DNA from: Toxorhynchites rutilus septentrionalis | Lineage: Eukaryota; Arthropoda; Insecta; Diptera; Culicidae | Direction: 5' to 3' | Assembly (NCBI RefSeq): GCF_029784135.1 | Contig: NC_073745.1 | Coordinates: 42,550,420 to 42,614,419 of the forward strand | Length of the DNA: 64,000 bases | Shown: positions 10,831-21,355 of the stretch, piece by piece | Layout of the letters: each line of letters opens with the position of its first letter | How positions within the stretch are numbered: position 1 is the stretch's first letter | Translations under genes and position numbers: made by a program | Notes under the pieces: generated by a model | What the model was told of the DNA's origin: nothing | What the model saw: only the letters and a program-made list of their open reading frames with translations | The model's database searches: none

Positions 10831-13037
10831 GATAAAGGGAAAAATACAAATTGTATCAGTGTTTGTCTCAAATTGATAATGAAGAGAACCGATTTTCATA
10901 CGTCTCAGATTTCCATTTTCGTCCTTTCCGTGCCCATCGAAGGTCATGACAATTACGTCGCAAGGCCGCTACAATCGTTTGCACTAAAAATAATAACCTT
11001 CGAGCCATCACGGGGCCTCCGAAAGGCCACGAACAAGTGGTCCATGTTTGTTCTCGCGGATTAGTCCCGGTTGGGTGCAGCTAATAAAAATCACCATTAA
11101 CCCAACCCCTGCACCCCCCGGTGTGGTTCCGAAGAGCTGAACCCTTTCGCTGATACACATCGCCCGAGATCGCTGACGCGACGCAGTCCCAGGGAAATGT
11201 AATAAAACCTAATGAATCTGCTTAAAACGGTTTGAACTTTCCTAATTAACTTGGCCGCACAAAACTCTCGTCGCTTGAGTTTTCAAAGAGTGGCACAGAG
11301 GCGGGGAAGCGAAAATGTCTGATGGAGAGTCATAAAAGACGAAAGGATTCGTCTGTTGGCTGTACTTGCTGGCGATGATGGTGTGTTTGCGCCCGGGGCA
11401 CGATAACGAACGCACTGATAATCCCGCGTGATGGCTTTCCATCGTGAAAGGCTTCCTACTTTTCATTTTTTGACGAGTTCAAATGAAGACACAATATCTA
11501 GTATTATAATGCACATCTTGTGACACTTCTAACTGGAAGAAACTCTAAGCCAGAGGAAGAGATAACATTAGTTTTGAGATGTTATAATTGAAACTTTTAA
11601 CCGGACAGATACCGGTTCCCACCTTTCGCTCTGACGTCATAATCCAGCCAGAAGAACGCTCCTAATAGCTTTATATGCAGAAGCATGATAACTACCCGTT
11701 TTCTGTCGGATTTTCGAACACCAGAGCTAACACCCCTCCATCGTACAAACTAGAGCGAACGTGACTGTTCCGGTGTGACTAGGATTAACTGATAAGACAG
11801 AGTGTTGCTGTTATTCTAAGCACCGGGGCAATTTCATCACATATTTATATTTTTCGCATAACCCCATTCCCCGTCTATCCCCGGAATTATACAGACCGCG
11901 GTTTGACTAAACATATCGCGTCACAGAATCTGAATGTTCCGTCTAGGGTAAAGAACAAAACTATGACACATCAAATGAGCAGACGAATCGAAGCAATCAC
12001 CAATAGCATAATCAATTGATGTACAAGTATCATTGTCAACGAAAAAGTGGGTTATTTACAAATGTTTTATATTCTTACTTCGCGTCCCATATCCCTATCC
12101 CGACATTGTATGGAGAGCCGCTTCAATGTGACCTCAAAGGGGTGCACTTTCGGCGAGATGCATAATAGTACGAGAGAGAAATTCCTATATTTAGCATCAT
12201 TATCAAAAGCGAAGCTGAGCTTGCATTTGGTTGACTGGCTTAGAATCATTGCATGCGGTCGAGAGAAAGCTCCCCGCTAGCTTTCACTTTATTGAAACGC
12301 CAGAAATAAATATTGACACTGATAATTGTCCGTTGCCTAATGACGCTAATTGGCAGGACAGCGCGTCTGGAAATATAATATAATCAGCGTAATTTCTGAG
12401 TTTGAGTTTCCTGGGGGTAGTTCATGAAATACAACCGTGAAAATAATCGGCTTAAAGTGAGATTATGATTCATTATTTTTTTGGTTCTAATTTGCGCCAC
12501 CATTGAATAGGTAATATTATCATAATGTTTTTAATAGAATTTTAACTATCTGTTCGTCGTTCGCTTCATTCCATTTTTCGATACTCAACAAAACACCAAT
12601 GATAAGTGCACATCAGCATTTAAACTTTCGCACTATCATGTACGCAGATTACAATCTAGTGACTAAGTGCTTAATCCTTTTATTAGGAGACGTTTCCCAT
12701 TTGCTTATCAACCTTACAATGAACCTCCACCAAGCTAACTTTGACGGCGCTATCACTAATGCATGCAGGGATAAAAGCTACGTAACATTTATCAGTCACT
12801 CTGTACACTGATATGAATTGTTATATTTCAGCTTTCAGGTTCAACTTATCCATTTCGTAATTGTTTGAAATTGTTGACGAGAAAAAATGGAAAATTACAA
12901 TAAAACATACTATTTTAAAATTTTGTCGCAAACAACGTTTAGGTAAGGCTGATATTAGAGGTAAGCATGAACAGAACAATCGAAAAGACGACCGAATGAG
13001 GATAGCACATCTTAAATGGTGTAGAAGTTTGGCATAG
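10831..13037. other. GC-richer, apparently single-copy non-coding region
   Basis: From about 10880 to 12820 base composition is less AT-rich than the surroundings and I see no internal repeats or TE motifs. Frames of 60-77 codons exist on both strands but overlap one another and show no domain. It could be intronic or intergenic host DNA with regulatory content; nothing in the sequence decides this. Confidence 0.45.
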
Positions 13038-14342
13038 TAACGGGCGTTAAATAAAAAATGAAAATTTTTTCAATGCCTTTCAGTAACTCAAATAAAGATG
13101 GTAAAATTTTCTTTCTCCAGGAAAATTGCTCTTTGGGCTCCCTAGAAACAGTAGGCGTGTTTGGTTTTGCTAGTTTGAATTTAGTCAAAGCAAAGATGGC
13201 GTCGAAACAGCACGTGCTCCGCGAACGCATTGTACGGTTCTACGAAACGCATTTCCAGCAAGGAAAAAAGTTCACGGTGGCACATTTTAAGGAAGAAAAT
13301 GTACCTGTCAGTACGGTATATCGTATCCTGGATTCCCTGAACGTAGAGCGGACAGTCGGAAGTGGTCGTCCGGTGACGATAATGACGAAGCAGAGAAAGA
13401 CATCGTTAAAGAAGCTGTTTGACAACAAGGACGCAACCAGCCTGCGTGACGCCGGTCGGAAATATGGCTGCTCCCACGTATTGATCCATCGGACCCTCAA
13501 GATGGAAGAAATCGTCTGCAGGAAGAAGACGAGGTCGCCGGAGTACACGGAGGAGCCGATTGAGACGGTTAAATCACAGTGTCGGTGGACGACCAAAAAA
13601 TACCGCGGGACGTCTTTCGTTCTGGACGACGAAAGCTATTTTCCGTTGTCCAAAACGCATATTCCAGGAAATGATAATTACTACTCCAGCGACAAGTCAT
13701 CCACACCGCCTGAAGTGAAATACAAGTTCAAGCACAAGTTTGTAAAAAAGGTTATGTTGTACATCGCCATTTCCGACCGGGGCATTTCAAAGCCTTGGTT
13801 TAAGCCGAGCGGTCTGGCAATCAACCAACAAATCTATCGAGAAGAGTGCCTCGATAAAATCCTGCTGCCGTTCCTGAACGAGCATCACGCGGATGGGAAG
13901 TACGTCTTCTGGCCGGACAAGGCATCTTCCCACTACGCCAAGAAGACGCTGGCGTATCTTGAGGAGAAAAAGATACCGTTCGTGCCGAAAGATCGTAATC
14001 CAACAAACTTGCCACAGTGCCGCCCAATAGAGGATTTCTTTGGCTCACTCAGTGCCCTAGTGTATAAAAACAATTGGAGGGCCAAGGACACGAAGCAACT
14101 GACTACAAGAATCCGGAATTGTATCCGGAAAATGGACGTAAGTGCCGTACAACGTTCTTGTGAGAGCATCGCGACAAAGTTGCGTCGAACAGCAGGCCAC
14201 GGCCCTTACTCAAACATTCACTGACATTTTTTTGAAGAGAATACATTATATTATTAATAAAAAATACTGAAATCGATGAAAAACAAAAATTTTTTTTTAT
14301 ATGTGATTAAAAAAATTCTCATTTTTTATTTAACACCCGTTA
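13038..14342 (+). mobile_element. ITm DD37E transposon, family 1, complete copy
   Basis: The element, 13040-14340, is flanked by TA on both sides, the target of IS630/Tc1/mariner elements. Ends are ACGGGCGTTA on the left and TAACACCCGT on the right, with the imperfect inverted repeat continuing over about 40 bp (AAAAAATGAAAATTTTTTCAA). It encodes one uninterrupted transposase. A second, rearranged copy lies at 61504-62794. Intact ends and frame suggest fairly recent activity. Confidence 0.85.
13196..14224 (+). CDS. ITm-superfamily DD37E transposase, intact
   Basis: This 342-residue enzyme would cut and rejoin its own element at TA sites. The start chosen is the ATG at 13196 (MASKQHVLRERIVRFYETHF), which opens the helix-turn-helix region; an in-frame ATG at 13058 is possible but adds low-complexity sequence reaching into the end repeat. 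A second helix-turn-helix (residues about 75-110) includes SLRDAGRKYGCSHVLIHRTL. Catalytic residues are visible: Asp in FVLDDESYF, Asp in FWPDKASSHYA, and Glu in CRPIEDFFG. I count 37 residues between the last two, so DD37E. No stop or frameshift interrupts it. Known mosquito ITmDD37E elements have about this length. Activity is inferred only from integrity. Confidence 0.85.
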   Translation: MASKQHVLRERIVRFYETHFQQGKKFTVAHFKEENVPVSTVYRILDSLNVERTVGSGRPVTIMTKQRKTSLKKLFDNKDATSLRDAGRKYGCSHVLIHRTLKMEEIVCRKKTRSPEYTEEPIETVKSQCRWTTKKYRGTSFVLDDESYFPLSKTHIPGNDNYYSSDKSSTPPEVKYKFKHKFVKKVMLYIAISDRGISKPWFKPSGLAINQQIYREECLDKILLPFLNEHHADGKYVFWPDKASSHYAKKTLAYLEEKKIPFVPKDRNPTNLPQCRPIEDFFGSLSALVYKNNWRAKDTKQLTTRIRNCIRKMDVSAVQRSCESIATKLRRTAGHGPYSNIH

Positions 14343-17300
14343 GTACCAGATGAGCGTCCGAGCGTCTGTTCACCATGGAGGTGCGGCTCAAAACAGCGTC
14401 TGATCACCATGTTAGAGGCGGCTGATCACTGTCTTCGTGCCAGCGGGGACTCTAAAAAGAGCTGTGCACGACGGTCCTCCGGCGAGACAGGGGGTTGGTG
14501 CAGGCCCTGCAAGCCATCCGTAAAAATAAAACGCACAGGAAAATTCACAAAGAAATTCGAGACAGGACAATCGGACTAGACCTACGCAAAGAACACGGAC
14601 TAGAGATTGGAAACTCGGAACATGGAACTGCAAGTCTCTCAATTTTCTTGCGAGTACCCGAATTCTTTCGGAAATATTGAGAGCCCGCAATTTCAACATC
14701 GTAGCGCTGCAGGAGGTGTGCTGGAAAGGTTCGATGGTGCGATCGTTCCATGGTGGATATACCATCTATCAGAGCTGCGGTAACACACACGAGCTGGGTA
14801 CAGCTTTCATCGTGATGGGGGAGATGCAAAAACGGGTGATTGGTTGGTGGCCGATCAATGAAAGAATGTGCAGATTGAGGATGAGAGGCCACTTCTTCAA
14901 TATCAGCATTATCAACGTCCACAGCCCCCATCTAGCTAGCACCGATGATGATAAAGAAGAATTCTACGCGCAGCTAGAGCGTGAATACGATCGCTGCCCA
15001 AAACACGACATCAAAATCGTCATCGGTGATTTGAACGCTCAGGTCGGCCAAGAGGAGGAATTCAAACCGGTAATTGGTAGGTTCAGCGCCCATCAGCGAA
15101 CCAACGAAAACGGCCTAAGACTTATCGACTTCGCTGCCTCCAAGAACATGGCCATACGTAGCACCTTCTTCCAGCACAGCCTCCAATACCGTTACACCTG
15201 GAGATCACCACAGCAAACAGAAACACAAATTGACCACGTTTTGATCGACGGTCGGCACTTCTCGGATATCATCGACGTCAGAACCTATCGTGCGCTAACA
15301 TCGATTCAGACCACTACCTGGTGATGGTCAAACTGCGTTCTAAACTGTCAGTCGTCAATAACATAAGACACCAGCGCTCACCACGGTACCACCTACGACG
15401 ACTACAGGAGCCGAACGTTGCTGCAACATATTCGCAGCGTCTTGAAGCTGCGTTACCGGGGGTAGACGAACTGGATGCTGTTCCCCTCGATGAATGCTGG
15501 AACACCTTAAAATCAGCAATTAGCAGCACAGCAGAGACCGTCATCGGGTATGAACAACGAGGACAACGGAACGAATGGTTTGACGACGAGTGCCGAGCGC
15601 TCCTGAACGAGAAGGATGCAGCACGCGCAGCCATGCTGCAACGAGCGACTCAACAAAACGTGGAACGATACAGACTGAAACGAAGGCAGCAAACACATCT
15701 CTTTCGGGAAAAAAAGCGCCGCCTGGAAGAGAAAGAGTGTGAGGAGATGGAGCTGCTTTATCGTTCTCGAGAATCGCGGAAGTTCTTCAAGAAACTAAAC
15801 GCCTCGCACAAAGGCTTTGTGCCGCGGGCCGAAATGTGCAGAAACAAGGAAGGAGGCATCTTGACGAACGAACGCGAGGTGATCGAAAGGTGGAAGCAGC
15901 ACTACGATGAACACCTGAACAGCGCGCAGACAGGAGACCTAGACGGCGTTGAGGAGGACTACACCGGTGCAATGAACAACGACGACGTACCACCCCCGAC
16001 GATGGATGAAGTTAAGGAGGCCATTAATCAGCTCAAGAATCACAAAGCAGCTGGTAAGGATGGCCTCGTAGCGGAGCTCTTCAAGGGAGGTCCGAGAAAA
16101 CTTGTAGAGTGTATGCACCGGTTGATAGTCAGGATCTGGGACACAGAACAGCTACCGGAGGAGTGGAAGGACGGGGTAATCTGCCCCATCTATAAAAAAG
16201 GCGACAAGTTGGATTGTGGGAACTATCGTGCCATCACAATCCTGAATGGTGCCTACAAAATTTTGTCTCAGATCCTCTTCCGCCGCCTATCGCCAATAGT
16301 AAGTAGATTTGTGGGAAGTTATCAGGCCGGATTCATGCCCGGTTGCTCGACGACGGACCAGATTTTTACACTGCGGCAGATCCTCCAGAAGTGCCGCGAG
16401 TATCAGATCCCTACACACCACATTTTCGTCGACTTCAAGGCCGCATATGATACAATCGACCGACGACAGCTATGGAGGATCATGGACGAACACGGCTTTC
16501 CCCGAAAGCTGACAAGACTGATTCAGGCAACGATGAACGGTGTGCGGTGCAGTGTGCGGATCTCAGGTGAGCTGTCGGAATCATTTGAGACTCACAGGGT
16601 ACTTCGACAAGGCGATGGAATCTCCTGTCTGCTCTTCAACGTGGCGCTGGAAGGTGTTATGCGGAGAGCGGGCTTCAACATGCGGGGCACGATTTTCAAC
16701 AAGTCTAGTCAGTTTATCTGCTTCGCCGACGACGTGGGCATAATCGGAAGAACACATGCGACGGTAGCCGACTTGTATACCCGACTGAAACACGAAGCAG
16801 GGTTGATTGGGCTTGGGATCAATGCGTCTAAGTCTAAATACATGCTAGCTGGAGGGACTGATCGCAACAGAGTTCTTCTTGGTAGTAGTGTTGTGATCGA
16901 CGGCGACGAGCTCGAGGTGGTAGAGGAATTTGTCTACCTTGGCTCGTTGATAACAACTGACAACAACAACAGCCGTGAAATTCGAAGATGCATTGTCAAT
17001 GGAAGTCGTGCTAAGGGCTCCGCAAATCCTTGAGGTCCAACAAACTCCGACCCCGTATGAAGTGTACCATGTACAAATCCCTAATTCGACCGGTTGTTCT
17101 CTATGGGCACGAAGCATGGACGATGTTTGAAGAGGACTCACAAGCGCTTGGAGTTTTCGAACGCCGAGTGCTCAGAACAATATACGGTGGTGTACAGGAA
17201 AGCGGAGTATGGAGAAGGAGAATGAACCACGAACTGGCGCAACTCTACGGCGAACCCAGCATTCAGAAAGTCGCCAAGGCTGGACGAGTGCGATGGGCAG

Positions 17301-17561
17301 GGCATGTTGCAAGATTGCCGGACAGCAGCCCTGCAAAGATGGTGTTCGCATCGAATCCGGTAGGAACAAGAAGGAGAGGAACCCAGCGAGCGAGGTGGTT
17401 GGACCAGGTGGAGCAGGACTTGGCAAGAATCGGTGCAGCCGGGAGTTGGAGAACTGCAGCCATGGATCGGGACTATTGGCGAAAAATTGTGAAGAAGATC
17501 TAATCTCTCAATGGGATGTAGTATCATTATAAATAAAATAAATAAATAAAGTACCAGATGA
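14343..17561 (+). mobile_element. RTE-clade non-LTR retrotransposon, near full length
   Basis: The element, 14354-17550, is bracketed by the 11-bp duplication GTACCAGATGA (14343-14353 and 17551-17561). It ends in a short ATAAATAAATAAA tail instead of poly(A), which is usual for RTE elements, and at 3.2 kb matches the compact RTE size (JAM1 is the Aedes example I know). The left duplication starts one base beyond the TA at the right end of the DD37E transposon, so the two elements abut. The coding region has two single-base deletions. Confidence 0.85.
14530..17503 (+). pseudogene. RTE endonuclease-reverse transcriptase, two frameshifts
   Basis: The AP-like endonuclease comes first: LGTWNCKSLNFLAS (from 14614), VALQEVCWKG, INVHSPH, GDLNAQVG, then QIDHVLIDGRHFSDIIDVRTYR. 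A one-base deletion near 15291 breaks the frame just before the SDHYLV-like end of the domain. The reverse transcriptase follows (15321-17033) with FVDFKAAYDTIDR (motif A), LRQGDGISCLLFN (motif B) and FADD in FICFADDVGIIG (motif C). A second one-base deletion near 17017 shifts the frame into the C-terminal part (17030-17503). The enzyme would nick target DNA and copy element RNA there. No credible ATG marks the start; the frame is open from 14530. Confidence 0.85.
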
Positions 17562-18164
17562 TAGTCGATTGAAAGTGCGATAGCTAGAAAACATTCTGAG
17601 CCGTTAAAGGGCGTTGAATATGGCACAATCAAGTGAAGATAAGGTATCATCTCTGTGGAATGAAATATCGTCGAGAACATTGAGGGAGCTCATATTAATT
17701 TAATGAAGTTCGAACTCATTTGATAATGGTTCGTGGGTAAAATACTGGTTTATAATAAAGTGATCGGGTAGTCACGTTTTCGTTCTAAATAAAATGAATC
17801 TGTCAGAGATATTGAACATTACTGGAACCAACGAGCAGTTCATGTTAACGCTAACAATTAATTTTACAACATTGACTACAAGCGCTATGTTGCCATGAGA
17901 ACGAATATTACTTGAAATAATGATGACGATGTAGGTTCTTACCATATTTTCAGGCGCGAACAATATCGAATCGGTTTCGTGTGCTGTTGTGCAAAATTCA
18001 CGTTAATGCCATTGATCTTCGTTTTATGGAGATGGACAGCATCAAGGATAGCAATTGATTGTTAGGCGAAATGAACACGTTTTTGAAAGTTAATTTTCTT
18101 TCATAATTTTATGAAGGAAAATTAACTTCTCCGTATCAAATTATTATTCTATTGAAAAGAAAAA
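17562..18164. other. AT-rich stretch without a gene
   Basis: No coding or TE protein signal was seen apart from the hairpin at 18088-18127. Confidence 0.5.
18088..18127. repeat. Hairpin-forming inverted repeat
   Basis: AGTTAATTTTCTTTCAT at 18088-18104 and the sequence at 18111-18127 are reverse complements at 16 of 17 positions with a 6-base loop. It is AT-rich and may simply be a small palindrome; there is no sign that it is a pre-miRNA beyond the fold. Confidence 0.5.
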
Positions 18165-19205
18165 AATTATAGGAGGTTGTGTCCAATATACGACCGCATT
18201 GTTGACGTAGAACTACGCTGTTATTTTATATAAGTCGCTTGTTTATACCTTCGGATATTATTCTCTAATGTTGTGAAATTTTAGAAACAACTGCTTAGTA
18301 GAATAATGTCTGAAATCGTTTTATTCATTATAGAATCAGTTGACGATAATTAATTGATGATTCATTCTTGCCTTCGTAGAACAATACACTAGCTGATCGT
18401 ATTTCGCAATTTATTTCATGTCAATGCATTGAAAATTTACCTCGAACGCTATCCCTTTTTCGCAATTGACGTAGACTAGGCTACAGTCGATTATATACAT
18501 GTTGCACCAGCACCATGATTCCACATCTCATAACTACATCAATATATCTTTGGCACCGCATGGAAACAACAACAATGACAACACTTGCAAGTATCAAATA
18601 TCATGCCACATGTTATTTAGTATTGCCTCAGTGGAATCGCACCTCTAAGCATCGTTCGTATAACGTAAACCAAGCGCCAAACAATCGTTTGGCATAGCAT
18701 ACATACAGAACCATACATTGGTGGCTTGAAACTACTAGGAATATAAACACTTCGCATCATTTTTCGCTATTCTCAAAAGGAACGTTTCTGTTAATATTAT
18801 TGGCCTCGAAAAAAGTTGCATTACTTCCTCATGCTCGAGATGAGCGCAGCTGTCACCCTTAGTGGAGGAAATTTTGCCACTGGCAAGCGAAACCTACTCA
18901 CATACAAAATTCCAGAATGACATTTACTTTCTTGGTGACTGAATAAGCGAAATAAACTCTTTTTGCTAATATCAACAACCTCGAAAACAACAGCATTGCT
19001 TCATTATAATCAAGGTTAGCGCAAATGCAATCCTAGTTGAAGGCAGTTTTGCGACTGGCACGCGAACCCAGATAACTTATAACATTCCAGTACGACATTC
19101 AAGATGCTTGTTATTCCCTAAATAATTTTTTGGCGCACAACATTAACGCCTGCTTTGCCATAACGTCAGTTTAATGCATTGATGCAACGTCAAAGCCACC
19201 AATGA

Positions 19206-19900
19206 AGACCTGCTTGGAAAAAAACTGAATTATACCACACAGCTTGTACTCTGCTGCAACACCCATCGATGCGAATTCTCATCAGAGTCAAGAGCGACCG
19301 CCTTCACCACCAGCGGGGGGAGCTTGATTTTGGTTGCTGTCTGGGTAATGGCGTTTACATTTTCGACCAACGCACCGAAGTCGCCTACTTCGCTGTTGTT
19401 CGATGCGGTGTCACACTCGCGAAGGCTCGGTTCAGTGCGAGCGCTTTTCACTGCACCAACATCGCGTGCATCATTAGATGACGCTTGCCTCGAAATTGTA
19501 TTGCCCCTGGCAATGCGTTCGTTTTTTGCAGGGCTCGAGCCTGCCTTCCTCTTCTTCTTGCTCATCACACACTACGCGAAGAGTCCAATTTATGACGCGG
19601 AAAGAAAAACACACGATACGAATAACGCGAAAAACGAACTGAAAAAACCACACGACGATATCCAAGTTGGATTACGACTGGTAGGGTCCAATCTTAGATC
19701 GAAGCGCAGCGAAAGTAAAGTGAACTGGATTTCTTAACATCCGATGCCGAACGAAAGTTTGCCTCAGCGAGATCCACCGTTTTTTACTCTAGGCAAGTAT
19801 TCCCCTTCAATATTCTTCTTTTCCTTTGTTCGCGGAGACTTTAAATCCTACGATTTCCCCTTCGTTGCTCGTCGTTAAGTTGCTCGTTATTGACAGCTCT
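19206..19900 (-). pseudogene. Retrotransposon ORF1 N-terminal fragment with 5' leader
   Basis: A minus-strand frame starts at the ATG at 19565 (MSKKKRKAGSSPAKNERIA) and runs to a stop at 19230. It has a basic start, a Ser/Thr-rich stretch and then IKLPPLVVKAVALD, which resembles the region just before the conserved gag-like domain of Jockey-group ORF1 proteins. After that the reading turns into unrelated sequence and stops, so only about 100 residues remain. The 330 bp upstream (19569-19900) look like its untranslated leader. It is a 5' fragment, unusual because retrotransposon copies normally lose the 5' side. Assignment is tentative. Confidence 0.45.
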
Positions 19901-19908
19901 GTTCGGGA

Positions 19909-20558
19909 AAGCACCCATATGGACAGAACAAATGTATGGGAAAATGGAAACGCTTAAAGTTTTCATGAATTTTAACCATATTCAAACCAGGGGATTATAA
20001 TGTATAGCATATTAAACAAATCTTAGGGAATTTCCGATTCCTTTAGTATGTAAATCGCCAAAATCCGTTCGCGGCAAAAATAGTTATTAACGTTACCATT
20101 ATTTCATAAAAACGTGACCTGTTTTCTGATTTGGCACCCTTAATGAAAGACGTAGTTCTACGTCAAAACACATTTTTTTGCAGGTGGTGAACAAATTTCA
20201 TACGAAAATTGTGTCTGAAGACTATTTCATATTATAATAAGAAGTTTCAGTAATTAAATATCGGAATATATAGACAAATGGTTGAATTGGAGTCAGGAAA
20301 ACATTTTCACGTAGAACTACGTCTTTCAGGAAGGGTGCCAAATCAGGTCACATTTTTATGAAATAAAGTTAACGTTAATAACTATTTTCACTGTGAACGA
20401 ATTCTAATGATTTGCATACCAATCGATTCGGAAATTCTCTAAGATTTGATTGATATGCTATACATTACAATTCACCAATCTCTAAACGGTTTAAATTCAT
20501 GAAAACTGGAAGAACCTCCTTTTTTCCCATACATTTGTTCTGTCGATTTGTGTGCTAA
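19909..20558. mobile_element. Long-arm palindromic MITE (about 650 bp)
   Basis: Left arm 19910-20175 and right arm 20300-20556 are imperfect reverse complements. Outer words are AGCACCCATATGGACAG on the left and, inverted, AGCACACAAATCGACAG on the right, continuing with AACAAATGTATGGGAAAA. Shared inner words include ATTTGGCACCCTT and ACGTAGTTCTACGT. The loop is about 125 bp and non-coding. The size and structure fit a foldback-type MITE. Confidence 0.7.
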
Positions 20559-20564
20559 CCCTAC

Positions 20565-21260
20565 CCGTATTTCGAATGCTTATAACTCGAACATTTCTTA
20601 ACAGATCGGAAAGATGTTTGCATCAATTGATTGAAAATATTTATACGCGTCTATCACAATTAATAAAATATTATTTTTTATGAGATGTACAATTGAATAG
20701 CTTTACACTATCAAGCGTTATTTAAACACCATAACTGCCAAGTTTTGATTGGCCCGATTTACGGTTTCCCCAACACAGACTTCAAAATCGATGTACCTGT
20801 GGAAATCCGCTCTGCAAATATACATGAAAGTCGGGGGTATTTTTGTTCCCACCGAGCTGTGTTTCCCTAACACGGTCTTCAAAATCAATGTGCCTGGGGG
20901 AATCCGCTTTGCAAATACATACGAGCCGAGGGTATTTTTTGGTGTTGAGTACTTTTGTACTCGCTTGTCATTGTGCGGCCCGGAATATGTTTCCCTAAAA
21001 CATACTTTTAAACTGAGAAGCCTGGGGAAATCGTCATTTCAGATACTAGAGGTGAATGAACTTTTGCGGTCGAGAACTACGTAAACATCAGATGTGTAAT
21101 AATTTCAGAGGGAAATTTAAAATACAATGATAGTTTGACAAATCTTTCGTTTACATATTTTGGTAGTCCTAGGCATCATATCAAACGTAAAAGGACGTTC
21201 ATCAAATTTACTTGTAACGAAGAACATAATCTGTTACAAAAATTTCGATGCATTCTGAAA
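20565..21260 (+). repeat. Modules A, tandem array and B of the 'CGACCGCAT' family (copy I)
   Basis: Module A (20565-20780) is the reverse complement of 26312-26530. It is followed by an array of three degenerate units of about 100 bp, each opening with TTTCCCYAACACRGNCTTC and carrying a GGGGTATTTTTGTTCC-like word. Module B (21050-21240) is the reverse complement of 24280-24460. An open frame at 20749-21084 simply reads through the array and shows no domain, so I do not call it a gene. Confidence 0.7.
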
Positions 21261-21355
21261 TAATATTCGAAGTGGTAAACAAATGGCTAAAGTAATTGCG
21301 TAGTTCTACGTCGAAAATATGCGGTCGTGTCCTAGATACAACCCCTTACAATTTT

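Larger units (their letters stand above)
18165..21355 (+). mobile_element. Composite non-autonomous element, copy I of the 'CGACCGCAT' family
   Basis: The left end (18165-18216) reads GAGGTTGTGTCC, then ACGACCGCAT and GACGTAGAACTACG; the right end (21296-21352) is its near reverse complement. Between them lie a retroelement ORF1 fragment, a long-arm MITE and a block of tandem repeats. The right end also matches the right end of copy III (39690-39742), so the terminus is a recurring unit. No transposase is present, and no target duplication is obvious. Whether the whole 3.2 kb moved as one unit, or grew by nested insertions, cannot be decided here. Confidence 0.5.

Noticed and set aside
15787..17680. 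Long minus-strand frames across the RTE element (for example 17138-17680)
   Set aside because: They are antisense to the reverse transcriptase frame, have no domain, and result from the low stop density of GC-richer coding DNA.
20749..21084. 111-codon frame
   Set aside because: It reads through the about 100-bp tandem repeat; the repeating peptide follows from the DNA repeat.
18165..21355. Autonomous DNA transposon encoding its own transposase
   Set aside because: No transposase motif occurs between the ends; the only protein-like part is a retrotransposon ORF1 fragment.
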